A stretch of 64,000 nucleotides of DNA from Paenibacillus algicola (GCF_005577435.1 NZ_CP040396.1:3538501-3602500), one strand, 5' to 3'. Positions 17,707 to 27,243 are shown, numbered from the stretch's first letter. The notes: generated by a model from the sequence alone, not told the origin. Made by a program: numbers and translations.

Positions 17707-17733
17707 TCTTCTCCATCTCCTTTTAATACAATA

Positions 17734-17760
17734 TGACTATTTTGTTCATTTGGTCATTCC
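17734..17760. promoter_or_regulatory. Putative TetR operator before yhgE
   Basis: TGACTAT at 17734 and GGTCATTCC ending at 17760 recur in the same order before the tetR gene (18478-18512). A sequence shared by exactly these two promoters is the expected mark of the TetR protein between them. Confidence 0.45.
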
Positions 17761-17823
17761 TAAGCAAAAAAATAAGACATTCCACCTGGGACGCCCTTCA
17801 CCTTGGCAAAGCGGGTCCCTCCG

Positions 17824-18417
17824 TTATATCCGGCCGGATCCCGCATCCTTTAGTCCCTGCTCCATAAACAGCATCATATATTGCTTCACGTCATTCTTGG
17901 CCAGCGGCTCTCTCAAGCCATTGAAATTTCCTGCCAGAGACGTATACAGCTTCAGCATCACAAAGGCTATAACCTGAGAATCGCAAGGCTTGATCTCCTG
18001 CTGCTCAATCGCGTTCTCCACCACGCCTTGAATATACGATACAATTCCGTTCTCTACCTTGGACAAGCCATAGCCTGCCTTAGCGGTACCTAGATCCCGT
18101 TTCTCCTGCCCCAGCTTTATAAACAGCGAATGCTCATCCCGGAAATCCAGGAGCGCATCCAGCACGTCATACAGATTATCGAAGAAATGTCGGTCCTTAC
18201 GGATCGTTCGCTCCGCGATCTTCTTCATCTCTAGCATGACCGAAAGCAGAATCTCTTCAAACAGCTCTTCTTTATTCGCAAAAAAAGTATAGATCGTCCC
18301 TTTGCCTACATTCGCAATCCGGGCTACCTGATCCATGGTTGTCGCCTTGTATCCAAAGCGCGCGAACGATTCGGCCGCGGCATCCAGAATCAGTTGACGG
18401 CGGTCTACAGCTGCCAT
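17824..18417 (-). CDS. TetR-family regulator (YhgD-like by context)
   Basis: 197 aa. The N-terminal helix-turn-helix is typical: RRQLILDAAAESFARFGYKATTMDQ and then VGKGTIYTFFANKEELFEEIL. The C-terminal ligand and dimer domain is variable. A strong GGAGGGGG site precedes ATG 18417. It is upstream of and co-directional with yhgE; both promoters share TGACTAT...GGTCATTCC, so it probably represses itself and yhgE. The inducer is unknown. Confidence 0.9.
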   Translation of the reverse strand: MAAVDRRQLILDAAAESFARFGYKATTMDQVARIANVGKGTIYTFFANKEELFEEILLSVMLEMKKIAERTIRKDRHFFDNLYDVLDALLDFRDEHSLFIKLGQEKRDLGTAKAGYGLSKVENGIVSYIQGVVENAIEQQEIKPCDSQVIAFVMLKLYTSLAGNFNGLREPLAKNDVKQYMMLFMEQGLKDAGSGRI

Positions 18418-18477
18418 ATATCCATCCCCCTCCTTCGTGTATTATAATAGAAGAAACTTGTCCGGAATCGATAAAAT

Positions 18478-18512
18478 GACTATAATTCAATTCTGGTCAT
18501 TCAGTCATTCCA
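18478..18512. promoter_or_regulatory. Putative TetR operator before tetR
   Basis: TGACTATAATTCAATTC followed by TGGTCATTCAGTCATTCC. It repeats the TGACTAT and GGTCATTC elements seen before yhgE and adds one more TCATTC unit. Confidence 0.45.
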
Positions 18513-18688
18513 GTGTAGCAAATTCATCGCTGAAGCGCAATAGCTGCCATAGGCTTGGATTTTACAAAAATAAACGGAAAACATCCGCAGCTACAGCGTA
18601 TATACTAGTAATGTCCTTTTTTGCGAAGTCACTCTTCAAAAATCCAATCCGTTTTTGTAAGATAGAGGAAGAAAGAAGTGGTGAAAAC

Positions 18689-19855
18689 ATGCGAAAAACA
18701 AGAGTGCTTCTCTTTTCAGAAGGCTTCGGCACAGGACATACCCAAGCGGCGTATGCATTGGCAGAAGGCCTCAAGAGAAAGAATCCGCATATTCAGTGCC
18801 GGGTCATTGAGCTTGGCAATTTCCTGAATCCGACAGTAGGCCCGCTGATTCTTTCTGCTTACCGCAAGACGGTAAGCGTCCGGCCCCGGCTTGTAGGCAT
18901 GCTGTACCGTTCACAATACAAGAAATCGCTGAACAAGCTGACCCGGCTCGCATTGCACCGGATTTTTTATGCGCAGGCTTCCCAGGTCATTCAGCAGCTC
19001 AAGCCGGACCTGATTATATGCACCCATCCTTTTCCCAATGCCGTGGTATCCCGGCTCAAGCGTCAAGGACTGCACGTTCCTTTATACACGCTGATTACTG
19101 ATTATGATGCGCATGGAACCTGGGTAAATCCCGAGGTTGATGAATACCTGGTATCCACGCCGCAGGTGAAGAAGCTGTTGATGCGCAGATCGATCTTATC
19201 GCAGTACATACATGTAACCGGCATTCCGGTCCATCCGAAGTTCTGGGATCCTGAGCCTCCCGAGGCTCTCCGGACGGAGCTGGGGTTCAAGAATATGCCA
19301 ACGATCCTGATCATGGGCGGCGGCTGGGGGCTGATGTTCAATAAGGAGCTGCTCAGCAAGCTGGCATCGAGAGCTGACGATATTCAGCTGATCTTTTGCA
19401 TGGGACAGAACGAGAAGCTCGTCGCCGAGATGAAGCACAATCCGTTGTTCCGCCATCCGCACATTCATGTGCTGGGATACCGCAAGGATATCCACAAGCT
19501 GATGGGCGCCTCGGACCTGCTCATTACAAAGCCCGGGGGCATGACGTGCACGGAAGGAGCCGCCAAGGGCATTCCGATGCTCTTCTACGAGCCGATTCCG
19601 GGTCAAGAGGAGGAGAACTGTCACTTTTTTGTGAGTGAGGGGCTTGGTGAGGTACTGGATCAGCCTGCGGTGCTGGATAAATGGCTGCAGCTGCTCTCCT
19701 GCCGCTATGAGGACGTTCTGCAGTACCGCCGCCGCATGATGGACGGGGTTTCCCCGCATCTTATGCCTGATCACTGTGTGAATCAAGTGCTCTCCATGCT
19801 GAACCGCGAAACCGTGGCCATTCCCCATGGCGTTCAGGTGCTCGTGGATCAATAG
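18689..19855 (+). CDS. MGDG-synthase/UgtP-like GT28 glycosyltransferase
   Basis: 388 aa. The N-terminal MGDG-synthase domain is seen from SEGFGTGHTQAAYALAEGL (about 10-28) and CTHPFPNAVVSRLK; the C-terminal GT28 domain (MurG-like) from ILIMGGGWGLMFN, IHVLGYRKDIHKLM and KPGGMTCTEGAAKGIP. Such enzymes move glucose or galactose from the UDP-sugar to diacylglycerol at the inner membrane face, making glycolipids and lipoteichoic acid anchors. I chose ATG 18689 (MRKTRVLLFSEGFG); the longer open frame upstream has no ribosome site. Monocistronic, closed by a strong terminator. Substrate is inferred only from the family. Confidence 0.85.
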   Translation: MRKTRVLLFSEGFGTGHTQAAYALAEGLKRKNPHIQCRVIELGNFLNPTVGPLILSAYRKTVSVRPRLVGMLYRSQYKKSLNKLTRLALHRIFYAQASQVIQQLKPDLIICTHPFPNAVVSRLKRQGLHVPLYTLITDYDAHGTWVNPEVDEYLVSTPQVKKLLMRRSILSQYIHVTGIPVHPKFWDPEPPEALRTELGFKNMPTILIMGGGWGLMFNKELLSKLASRADDIQLIFCMGQNEKLVAEMKHNPLFRHPHIHVLGYRKDIHKLMGASDLLITKPGGMTCTEGAAKGIPMLFYEPIPGQEEENCHFFVSEGLGEVLDQPAVLDKWLQLLSCRYEDVLQYRRRMMDGVSPHLMPDHCVNQVLSMLNRETVAIPHGVQVLVDQ

Positions 19856-19895
19856 TCTATCTGCCATCATTCAATAGTACTGTGCATCCTATATA

Positions 19896-19936
19896 AAAGG
19901 CTGGGCCCGCATGAGCAGCGGGTCCAGCCTTTTTGT
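19896..19936. terminator. Bidirectional terminator
   Basis: A long stem (AAAAGGCTGGGCCCGC with GCGGGTCCAGCCTTTTT, one G-T pair) between two convergent genes, with A-run and T-run on both sides. Confidence 0.85.
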
Positions 19937-19964
19937 GCGATTAGATATGAGGTTGTCTATAAGA

Positions 19965-20648
19965 CTATATCTCCAGACTTTGTCCGGATGTCAGCGGATA
20001 GCCTTCAATGCCGGACTGCTTCAGCCGGTTACAAAAGTCCTGTCCATCCTGCTCAATGCCCGGAAAGGTGTTATAGTGTACCGGGATGACCCGTGGTGTG
20101 CGCAGCCATTGCGCTGCCAGCAAGGCATCCTGCGGTCCCATCGTGAGCGCATCTCCGATCGGCAGTGCCGCGCAGGCTATAGAATTCATCTCGCCAATCA
20201 TCCGCAGATCACTGAATAGCGCGGTATCCCCGGCATGATAAAAGGTATGTCCTCCCATGGTGAGCAGCACGCCGGCCGGCTGTCCTGCATATACCCAGGT
20301 GTCTCCGTCCGATACGGATGAGGAGTGCAGCGCACTCGTCAGCTTAACCTCAAAGCCGTCATATTTGCGGGCCCCGCCAATATTGAGTCCATCGGCTTGA
20401 ACCCCTTTTTTGCTGCAAAATACAGCAAGCTCATACACTGCAATAATCGGGCAGTTGTTTCTCCTGGCAAGATCGATGCAATCGCCAAAGTGATCATCAT
20501 GGCCATGAGTCAGAATGACCGCATCCACTTCAATATTTTCCGGGGACACGCCACTTGGAGGATTGCCGGACAGAAAAGGATCTATAATCACCCTCTTCGC
20601 CTCATGCTCAACCAGCGTGCAGGAATGACCGTAATACGTTATTTTCAC
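19965..20648 (-). CDS. UPF0173-type metallo-beta-lactamase-fold hydrolase (YtkL-like)
   Basis: 227 aa. The MBL motif THGHDDHFGD is at about residues 50-59, with further metal ligands in ALHSSS (His) and FYHAGDTALF (Asp). Length and start (KITYYGHSCTLVE) are typical of UPF0173 proteins. Start is GTG 20648 with AGGAGG upstream. Likely a cytosolic Zn-dependent hydrolase; the substrate is not known for the family. Confidence 0.88.
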   Translation of the reverse strand: MKITYYGHSCTLVEHEAKRVIIDPFLSGNPPSGVSPENIEVDAVILTHGHDDHFGDCIDLARRNNCPIIAVYELAVFCSKKGVQADGLNIGGARKYDGFEVKLTSALHSSSVSDGDTWVYAGQPAGVLLTMGGHTFYHAGDTALFSDLRMIGEMNSIACAALPIGDALTMGPQDALLAAQWLRTPRVIPVHYNTFPGIEQDGQDFCNRLKQSGIEGYPLTSGQSLEI

Positions 20649-20687
20649 AGGGTTAGCACCTCCTGCTGTTACATTACCCGAAGGAGG

Positions 20688-21686
20688 CTATTTGTAAAAA
20701 GAATGATTTCCGATTTTTTTCGCAAAGGTTCTGGAATGATGCACCGTCAGGTCTTGAGCTAACGTTAAGGACAGGAAAAAATACGTATCATCGCTGACCG
20801 CCTTCTCGCCATGAAGTGCAGCATGCACCGCTTTAATCGTCTCTTCGCTCGGTTTTACCCGGTCCATACGTCCGTTCGCAACGGGACTGAACTGATGCTT
20901 CTGGTAAATCACATTTCTAATCGTATCGGGAAAATTGGCTGACCGCAGCCGGTTCAGGACAACATTGGCAACTGCCACTTTGCCTTCGTACGGTTCGCCT
21001 TCCGCCTCTGCCATAACAATCTTTTGGAGCAGAAGCAGCTCTTCAGCTGACAAAGCGTATTCCCAGGTAGCGTGCTGCTTCTCATTCTGGGTTAACGTCT
21101 TCGTTCTTGTGAAGAATAAAGTTGTGGGGGGGTGTAGGCTGTTCGCCTTGGCATTAACGGCATGAGTCCCCTCTGTGTTCTTCGGCTTCGCCTGGGCCTT
21201 AGGTGCTGAATCTTCTGTGCTCTCATCAACGGGCTTGGCTGTGCTTTTCGAATGCTGGCTCGCAGTTGCTTTCTCTTTAGCCTGAGCTTCTTCCTTGTCG
21301 GATTCGCTCTCCTGCTGCCGGGGTTCCGGAATAGACAATGCCTTGTCTGGCTCCGGCTTCCAGCCTTGAAGCTGGCTTGAATAATGAAATGCCGGTAGTT
21401 GAAACGGTTGGTTCTCATTCGGGCTTGAATGTTGAATCGGTGCTGCATTTGGCTTGACTGCCTGTATCGCTGTGTTGCTTGTTAACTCGGTACTCTGTCG
21501 GCTTGCTTCGCCTGGTTGCTGTGCCGAGGCCGCAGATGGCTTGCCGTTCACCAGGGAAGGCTTGCTCTTCTCTGTCTGTTCTGCGGATGTCTGCATTCCC
21601 AGCAGGCTTATTAAAGACAAGCTCACTAAAAGCGCTCCGAGCAGCAGAGCGATGAAGCGATTTTGCCTAAACATTGAAATATCCAT
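20688..21686 (-). CDS. SleB/CwlJ-like cell-wall hydrolase
   Basis: 332 aa. ATG 21686 follows AGGAGGAAGAAC. An N-terminal membrane or signal segment (FIALLLGALLVSLSLISLLG) is followed by a long low-complexity linker rich in Ser, Gln, Lys and Pro, and a C-terminal Hydrolase_2 domain: LLQKIVMAEAEGEPYEGKVAVA, VLNRLRS and HQFSPVANGRMD. The Glu in MAEAEGE is the expected catalytic residue. These hydrolases cut spore cortex or vegetative peptidoglycan; the linker suggests a protein reaching into the wall. No YpeB partner is next to it, so a vegetative role is possible. Confidence 0.87.
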   Translation of the reverse strand: MDISMFRQNRFIALLLGALLVSLSLISLLGMQTSAEQTEKSKPSLVNGKPSAASAQQPGEASRQSTELTSNTAIQAVKPNAAPIQHSSPNENQPFQLPAFHYSSQLQGWKPEPDKALSIPEPRQQESESDKEEAQAKEKATASQHSKSTAKPVDESTEDSAPKAQAKPKNTEGTHAVNAKANSLHPPTTLFFTRTKTLTQNEKQHATWEYALSAEELLLLQKIVMAEAEGEPYEGKVAVANVVLNRLRSANFPDTIRNVIYQKHQFSPVANGRMDRVKPSEETIKAVHAALHGEKAVSDDTYFFLSLTLAQDLTVHHSRTFAKKIGNHSFYK

Positions 21687-21799
21687 GTTCTTCCTCCTAT
21701 AAGTCGGCACATTCCCTCTCTATGTAACCAGAAATTCAGGAGTTGAAAACACCCATTCTCGCAAAAATAAAAAGTTTGAGCGCGCTTCCTCCTGAGAGA

Positions 21800-22372
21800 T
21801 CAGCCTGAAAAAGCAGCTCGTTCCTGAACTTCGTACATAGGGCTGGCACCCATCACGGTCCGATACAGCACCAGAGCGTCCGCCGTGAAGCGAACACGCT
21901 CTGGTCCCTGCTCCAGGCAGGGGATGGGAATGCGGCCGTCTATAAATTTTCTGGCAGCGGTAATATGAGGCCGGTAAGGGCGTTCCTCCGGCTTTAAGCC
22001 GAGGGCTGCCATACTGGCGGTCACACGCTGCTGCAAAACCTGCAGCTCCTTCAGATCTCCGTCCACGCCTGTCCACATGACTCGCGGCGAAGCAGCCAGC
22101 CCGAACACCCCGCCCTTCCCGAGCGTGAGTGAAAAAGGCTTCTGTATCACTGCAACGCTGGACAGGCTAGACACCACGGAGGCCGTCATCTCCGGATCCA
22201 GATCTCCAAGAAACTGAAGAGTAATATGATAATCCTGCGGGTGCACCCATTTGCGGAAGGACAGATGCTCCTTCAGCTCCTGAGTCCATTGAAGCATAGC
22301 GCCGGCTGCTTCCCGGGGCAGCGGCAGGGCGACAAACAAACGCATGACCGAGCTTCGGTCGGCTGCATTCAT
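21800..22372 (-). CDS. thpR: RNA 2',3'-cyclic phosphodiesterase
   Basis: 190 aa, of the LigT/2H phosphoesterase group. Both catalytic motifs are present: HITLQFLG (about 51-58) and HITAARKF (about 135-142). The family opens 2',3'-cyclic phosphate RNA ends. ATG 22372 has GAAGG seven bases upstream; ATG 22345 (MRLFVALPL) is a possible later start. A single gene. Confidence 0.9.
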   Translation of the reverse strand: MNAADRSSVMRLFVALPLPREAAGAMLQWTQELKEHLSFRKWVHPQDYHITLQFLGDLDPEMTASVVSSLSSVAVIQKPFSLTLGKGGVFGLAASPRVMWTGVDGDLKELQVLQQRVTASMAALGLKPEERPYRPHITAARKFIDGRIPIPCLEQGPERVRFTADALVLYRTVMGASPMYEVQERAAFSG

Positions 22373-22772
22373 GCCATAACCTTCTTTCCTTTGTGGTTTG
22401 ATTGCACCCTTAGAGGATGTGCATTTCCCGCACTAAGTTCTACATGATACCATAAAATCTGAAAAAGGGAATGCAAAAAACTCCCAGCACGCCTGAAACG
22501 GCGCCTGTTCAGCCTCTTCAGCTGCGTATATTTCATCAGCTTTGAATCCTGTTGTCAAGTCAGTGAGGCAGGGTTATGGTCATCCTCCATCCCCTTCATG
22601 TAAGCGCTATACTCCTTGCCAGATCACGATTTTAAGGGGTGCACCTGTTCCCCTATAGCAGACCCGGTCACTGATGCCGGATGTTTCCCGACATGCATCA
22701 CTGGTTTAATTCTGATAAAATATTGAACGACCTGGTACTTTTTTCATTCATCTGAAGGAGGAGACCCCATTC
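22373..22772. other. Intergenic region, 400 bases
   Basis: The space between divergent genes. It must hold two promoters, but I cannot place them firmly. A short AGGGG/CCCCT hairpin occurs near 22636-22655. No convincing gene. Confidence 0.35.
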
Positions 22773-23726
22773 ATGCCGAAAATTGTTGCATTACACAAGC
22801 TTTCCCAGGAAGAACAGAACCGGATCACCGAGGCAGCGCAAGGCTATGAGCTCGTTGTCGGGAAGTATAAGGAGCTTCCATCCGGAACGGTATCCTCTGC
22901 GGATATTGTGCTGGGCTGGACCAAGGATGCTCAGGAGGAAGCCTTGCAGGAGAACAGCCGCGTTCGCTGGATCCAGGTTTGGTCCGCCGGTGTCGATAAG
23001 CTTCCGTTACAGGACTTCAAAGCCCGGGGCATCCAGCTTACGAATGCCAGTGGTGTGCACAGTATTCCGATTACCGAGCATATTTTCTCGCTGATGCTGG
23101 CCTTCAACCGGAATCTTCACCGCGCGATTGAAGGACAAAGCAGCCATCAATGGATCAAAGGCGGAGATTTTCGCGAGCTGTCCGGCAAAACCGCTGTCAT
23201 CATCGGTGTCGGTCACATCGGAAGTGCTGCGGCGAAGGCAGCGCAAGCCTTTGGAATGAGAACGATTGGCGTCCGCCGCTCTGGCAAGCCTGACCCTTAT
23301 ATTGATGACATGATGACCACAGACAAGCTGAATGATGCCCTTGCGCAAGGAGATTACTGCATTAACATTTTGCCGCTCACGGACGAAACGAAGGGTTTGT
23401 TCAATAAAGACCGATTTGCTGCCATGAAGAAAGGAGCTTTCTTCGTCAACGTGGGCCGCGGACCTAGTGTAGTTACCTCCGCCCTTGTCGAGGCGCTGCA
23501 ATCCGGACATCTGGCCGGCGCCGGACTGGATGTGTTCGAGGAGGAGCCGCTTCCAGCGGACCACCCGCTGTGGGATATGCAGCAGGTCATTATGACCCCG
23601 CATACGGCCGGTGATACGGTTCATTATAACGAACGGATTATGGATATATTTATAGACAATCTGAAGGCTTATGCAGATGAAAAGCCCTTGCCGCGCAACG
23701 TCATTGATTATGAGCGGGCGTACTAA
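22773..23726 (+). CDS. D-isomer-specific 2-hydroxyacid dehydrogenase
   Basis: 317 aa. The NAD-binding Rossmann motif is GVGHIGSAAAKAAQAFGM (about 147-164). Catalytic residues of the family are visible: Arg in NVGRGPSVV, Glu in DVFEEEPLP, His in MTPHTAG. The N-terminal substrate domain is short, as in the CrdA/GhrA-like branch. It reduces or oxidises a 2-keto or 2-hydroxy acid; which one cannot be told. ATG 22773 follows AAGGAGGAG. Single gene with its own terminator. Confidence 0.88.
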   Translation: MPKIVALHKLSQEEQNRITEAAQGYELVVGKYKELPSGTVSSADIVLGWTKDAQEEALQENSRVRWIQVWSAGVDKLPLQDFKARGIQLTNASGVHSIPITEHIFSLMLAFNRNLHRAIEGQSSHQWIKGGDFRELSGKTAVIIGVGHIGSAAAKAAQAFGMRTIGVRRSGKPDPYIDDMMTTDKLNDALAQGDYCINILPLTDETKGLFNKDRFAAMKKGAFFVNVGRGPSVVTSALVEALQSGHLAGAGLDVFEEEPLPADHPLWDMQQVIMTPHTAGDTVHYNERIMDIFIDNLKAYADEKPLPRNVIDYERAY

Positions 23727-23758
23727 GAGCTGTCAGCAGCTTCAATATAGATAGCAAT

Positions 23759-23783
23759 ATCCCGGCAGTGTGACTGTCGGGAT
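23759..23783. terminator. Terminator between convergent genes
   Basis: ATCCCGGCAGT pairs with ACTGTCGGGAT (one G-T pair) with a GTG loop, followed by TT. Confidence 0.7.
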
Positions 23784-23792
23784 TTGCTATGA

Positions 23793-24764
23793 TTACATAC
23801 TCTGGCACAGCCATATATCCCGCGTAAAGGTACCCTTGCGCGTCTGTACATGTCTCAGCACGGTCCAGCCGGCGTCTGCAAGGAGCGTCTCCAGCGGCTC
23901 GGTCGCTACGATTACGACCCGGCCCGTCAGGCGGCGCAGCGACCTGAGCATCTGTATTTTCTCTTCCTCCGGAAGCACTGAGCAGACGTTGTACGGCAGA
24001 TCCAGCACAGCTGCATCATAGCGGCCGCTGCGGTCATTCATATCCTGAATTCGTACACAGTCCTCGCCATACCCGTAATGCCTCAGATTGACTCTCGCAC
24101 CCTGCACAGCAAGCGGATTTAAGTCGCCGCCTTCTGCTCTGAGCCCCATTGAGAGCGCCTCAATGAGCACATTGCCCATGCCGCAGCAGGGGTCAAGGAA
24201 CGTCGTTCCCTCCAGCCGGGGTGCTGCAATATTGACGAGTGCCCGCGCGGTCCGCGAGCTGAGGCCTGTCGAATAATTGTGCGGCTTGGAGGTATGCTCC
24301 AGCCACTGCCGCGGAGGCAGGTGCAGCTCACCGAGCAGCCATTTCCCTCCCGTGGCGGCCAGGCCGAAGGTGACATCCGGCGACTTCATTCGGGCCTGTC
24401 CCTGAATACAAGCGCCGATGCTCCTTTCCCGTGTTCGCTGCTCTTCATAGCTGCAGGCATCGCTTTCTTTCAGGTAGACGACCTTGAAGGTCATCTCCTC
24501 CGGCAGAGAGAGGCTAGCTGCCTGAAGCGCCAGCTCCTCGACCGTTGAAGCGGCAAACCAGACATCCAGCCGCGCTGTCAGAAACGGACTCCGGTCCGGG
24601 TTTACAGCTCTTTCACTGAATAGCAGGCCCCGGCTGGACGGTGCAGGCGATGATTTCAGCGTAACAGGAAAAGATCCTAGCAGCTCTGACAGCTCCAGCG
24701 CGCACAACGCCTGCTCGGATTCATGGGCAGCATAGGTGTAAAGATATGCATCCATCATGCTCAT
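23793..24764 (-). CDS. TRM11-like RNA methyltransferase
   Basis: 323 aa. SAM-binding motif I FLDPCCGMGNVLIEAL (about 188-203) and the catalytic motif IV DLPYN (a variant of D/N-PPY) mark an N2-guanine RNA methylase of the UPF0020/TRM11 group. The N-terminal part replaces the THUMP domain. Archaeal and eukaryotic relatives make m2G10 in tRNA; Bacillales members are uncharacterised. Its ATG overlaps the stop of the upstream luciferase-like gene (ATGA), so the two are translationally coupled. Confidence 0.8.
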   Translation of the reverse strand: MSMMDAYLYTYAAHESEQALCALELSELLGSFPVTLKSSPAPSSRGLLFSERAVNPDRSPFLTARLDVWFAASTVEELALQAASLSLPEEMTFKVVYLKESDACSYEEQRTRERSIGACIQGQARMKSPDVTFGLAATGGKWLLGELHLPPRQWLEHTSKPHNYSTGLSSRTARALVNIAAPRLEGTTFLDPCCGMGNVLIEALSMGLRAEGGDLNPLAVQGARVNLRHYGYGEDCVRIQDMNDRSGRYDAAVLDLPYNVCSVLPEEEKIQMLRSLRRLTGRVVIVATEPLETLLADAGWTVLRHVQTRKGTFTRDIWLCQSM

Positions 24765-25690
24765 CCCTGCCGCATCACCTGAGACAGCAGGCGGTAAGAG
24801 CTCAGGCGCTGTTCATAGCTGCCCAGCGGCGGCGTAAAGATCATAAATTCACTGCAGCCGTAGTACTCTGCCATCAGCAGCAGCCGTGAATGTACCTTGT
24901 CCGGCGTGCCCGTAATGACCCGCCGCTCTTTCTCTCCTTCTTCCATAGGAAATCCGGGCATTACGGCCTGCTCCGCCAAGGCCTCGGCTTCCCCCGGTAC
25001 CGCGGCACAAATCACACTCACAGCAACCATAGCTGCCGGTGACGGCTGCAGCGGCGATACTGTGAAGCTCTCCCGGTATTGTGCCAATATTTCTTTGCCG
25101 TCCTTCTCACTCATAAACTGACCGAACACATAACCTGTCCCGTGCTCAGCCGCCAGGGCAGCACTCTTGGTGTTCGTACCCAGCATCCAGAGTGCCGGCT
25201 GGATCTTGGGCACCGGCTTAGCGGTTACTGCAGCTCCCTCATACGTATAAGCATCCTGAAGCAGATCGCTCAGCGCCTTCACCCGATCACGCATCTCTGC
25301 CACATGCGAGAGGTAATTGCCGCTCAGTGCCATCGAAGCATGGGCGGAGCCTCCGGGAGCTCGCCCGATGCCCAGATCTACCCGATCCGGGAACAGCGCT
25401 GCCAGCATGCGGAAATTCTCCGCTACCTTGAGCGGACTGTAATGCGGGAGCAGCACCGCTCCTGATCCCAGGCGAATCTGCTTCGTAGCCGCGCCAATTC
25501 GCGCCAGCAGCACCTCCGGCGAAGCGCAGGACAGCTGGTCCATATCATGATGCTCTGCCGCCCAGTAACGATGATATCCCCAGTGCTCCGCCTCCTGTGC
25601 AAGTGTTACAGCCTGCTGCAAGGCTTCTTCAAAGCTTGATTCCCCGGTGTGCGGAACGAGATCAAGCACGCTTAACGACAGCTGTTGCAT
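24761..25690 (-). CDS. Luciferase-like (LLM class) flavin-dependent oxidoreductase
   Basis: 309 aa. A bacterial-luciferase-type TIM barrel: starts LSVLDLVPHT, followed by RYWAAEHHDM, LGSGAVLLPHYSPLKVAENFRML and RVDLGIGRAPGG, the usual landmarks of the YceB/YvbT branch. Such proteins use reduced FMN to oxidise small substrates. GGAGGGGG precedes ATG 25690. Overlaps the downstream methyltransferase gene by four bases; the pairing has no obvious biochemical logic. Confidence 0.9.
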   Translation of the reverse strand: MQQLSLSVLDLVPHTGESSFEEALQQAVTLAQEAEHWGYHRYWAAEHHDMDQLSCASPEVLLARIGAATKQIRLGSGAVLLPHYSPLKVAENFRMLAALFPDRVDLGIGRAPGGSAHASMALSGNYLSHVAEMRDRVKALSDLLQDAYTYEGAAVTAKPVPKIQPALWMLGTNTKSAALAAEHGTGYVFGQFMSEKDGKEILAQYRESFTVSPLQPSPAAMVAVSVICAAVPGEAEALAEQAVMPGFPMEEGEKERRVITGTPDKVHSRLLLMAEYYGCSEFMIFTPPLGSYEQRLSSYRLLSQVMRQG

Positions 25691-25726
25691 GTGAACCCCC
25701 TCCTGATGACGTTCTCTTGCCGTTCA

Positions 25727-27148
25727 TTAATCCAGGTCATAGATAGAGCCGACCTTTAATCCAAACAGCTCGTTATAGATTTTCTCTGCGAAGGCGTCCG
25801 TCATGCCTGCAATATAATCAATGACCATATGCTCCCAGGTCCAGATCGGCTGTGACCGCTTCTGATCCTCTTCATAGCGCTGGAGCCAGTCCGAGGGAAT
25901 AATGGCTTTGGACGATTCCGGATCGAGAAACGCGCCCCATAGGCGCCGGATAATCCACTCGCTGCGCTTTTGCAGCCGCTGGACGCGAAGATCGCGGATC
26001 ATTGTCACCCAGGCGAAGCTTTTGAGCACACTGACCGTTCTCAGCATATCCTCGTCCTCCGCGCCCTCCTTCACGAACGTCACCTTTTTCCAATCTCCAT
26101 CCGGAATGACGCCCAGGCTCCCGACAAACAGGCTGACCCAATACGCCTTCACCTCGCGCCGGGTGCGGGAATAATCATGCTGACACAGGGGCAGCTTCTC
26201 ATTCCAGACACGCTGGAAGTCATCCAGCACCTGTGCTACCTTCGGGCCGATGCTCTCCGGCTGCCAGCCGCTCCAGAAATCATCCTCCAGTGTCGTAATC
26301 TTCTCCACAATGAGCCGGTTCAGATGTCCGTCTCTCAAAAAATGCTCATGCACCTCAATCTTGCCCGCTTTAATTCCATCCTCCAGATCATGCGCGGAAT
26401 ACGCGATGTCATCGCAAAGATCCATCAGCTGCGCTTCCAGCGTCCGCTTCTTGTCCGGAATTTCCCAGACCTGCCGAATCTGTGAAATATACTCCCACTC
26501 ATGGCGGTACATGCCCTTGGGCTTCTCCAGCCCGGAAAAAGGATACTTGTTCACGCCCAGCAGCACGGCATCGGAGAGGTTCAAGCCGTTAACATCCTCT
26601 CGTTTCTCCAGAAACATCATCAGACGGAAATTATGTGCATTGCCTTCAAAATGCTCATATTTCTCCCGCATCAGCCGCTTCACCCGCAGCGCCTCTGCGG
26701 GGTCCGGAATGCCCGGCTGCTTCGCCAGCTCCTGCTCCGTCTTCCGGTCCACCAGCTTATCCAAAATATCCTGAAGCACCTCCTCGCCCTTATGGCCAAA
26801 CGGAGGATGCCCGAAATCATGCGCGATCGCCGCGCACTCTACAACCTCGGGATCGATGATCAGACCGGCACTCTCTGCCGACTCCGGCAGCACCTCCGGG
26901 TAAGAGCGAAGCAGGCTGCGCGAGGCCTCCCTCGCAATCTGCGCCACCTCCAGGGAATGCGTCAAGCGCGTGCGGTAGTAATCTCCCGTGCCGGCCCCGA
27001 ATACCTGCGATTTGCCCTGCAGCCGCCGAAAGGTCGGCGAATGAATCAGGCGGGAATAGTCCCGCTCATAAGCGGCCCGGGTTACGTCCTGCTTCGTCTG
27101 CTCCGGATATTGCCGATGCTCCCGCAGAGACTTCAATATATGCTCCAT
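25727..27148 (-). CDS. dgt: Deoxyguanosinetriphosphate triphosphohydrolase
   Basis: 473 aa HD-domain enzyme that splits dGTP to deoxyguanosine and triphosphate. N-terminal FRRLQGKSQVFG and RLTHSLEVAQIAR are followed by the HD motif AIAHDFGHPPFGHKGEEVL (about 112-130) and LMDLCDDIAYSAHDLEDGI. Length fits the Dgt family. ATG 27148 follows AGGAGTGG. Besides nucleotide balance, some Dgt enzymes limit phage; nothing here shows that. Confidence 0.93.
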   Translation of the reverse strand: MEHILKSLREHRQYPEQTKQDVTRAAYERDYSRLIHSPTFRRLQGKSQVFGAGTGDYYRTRLTHSLEVAQIAREASRSLLRSYPEVLPESAESAGLIIDPEVVECAAIAHDFGHPPFGHKGEEVLQDILDKLVDRKTEQELAKQPGIPDPAEALRVKRLMREKYEHFEGNAHNFRLMMFLEKREDVNGLNLSDAVLLGVNKYPFSGLEKPKGMYRHEWEYISQIRQVWEIPDKKRTLEAQLMDLCDDIAYSAHDLEDGIKAGKIEVHEHFLRDGHLNRLIVEKITTLEDDFWSGWQPESIGPKVAQVLDDFQRVWNEKLPLCQHDYSRTRREVKAYWVSLFVGSLGVIPDGDWKKVTFVKEGAEDEDMLRTVSVLKSFAWVTMIRDLRVQRLQKRSEWIIRRLWGAFLDPESSKAIIPSDWLQRYEEDQKRSQPIWTWEHMVIDYIAGMTDAFAEKIYNELFGLKVGSIYDLD

Positions 27149-27243
27149 ACTGTTCCACTCCTGTAACCAGTCTCTCTGTCTTGTGTTCTAATTATATGTT
27201 ATTCCTGACGGTATTGAAAAAGGATGTCAGGTATTTTTGGAGT

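Noticed and set aside
17980..18045. GATACAATTCC-type sequence inside the tetR gene as another Xre operator
   Set aside because: Only one arm matches and it lies inside a coding region.
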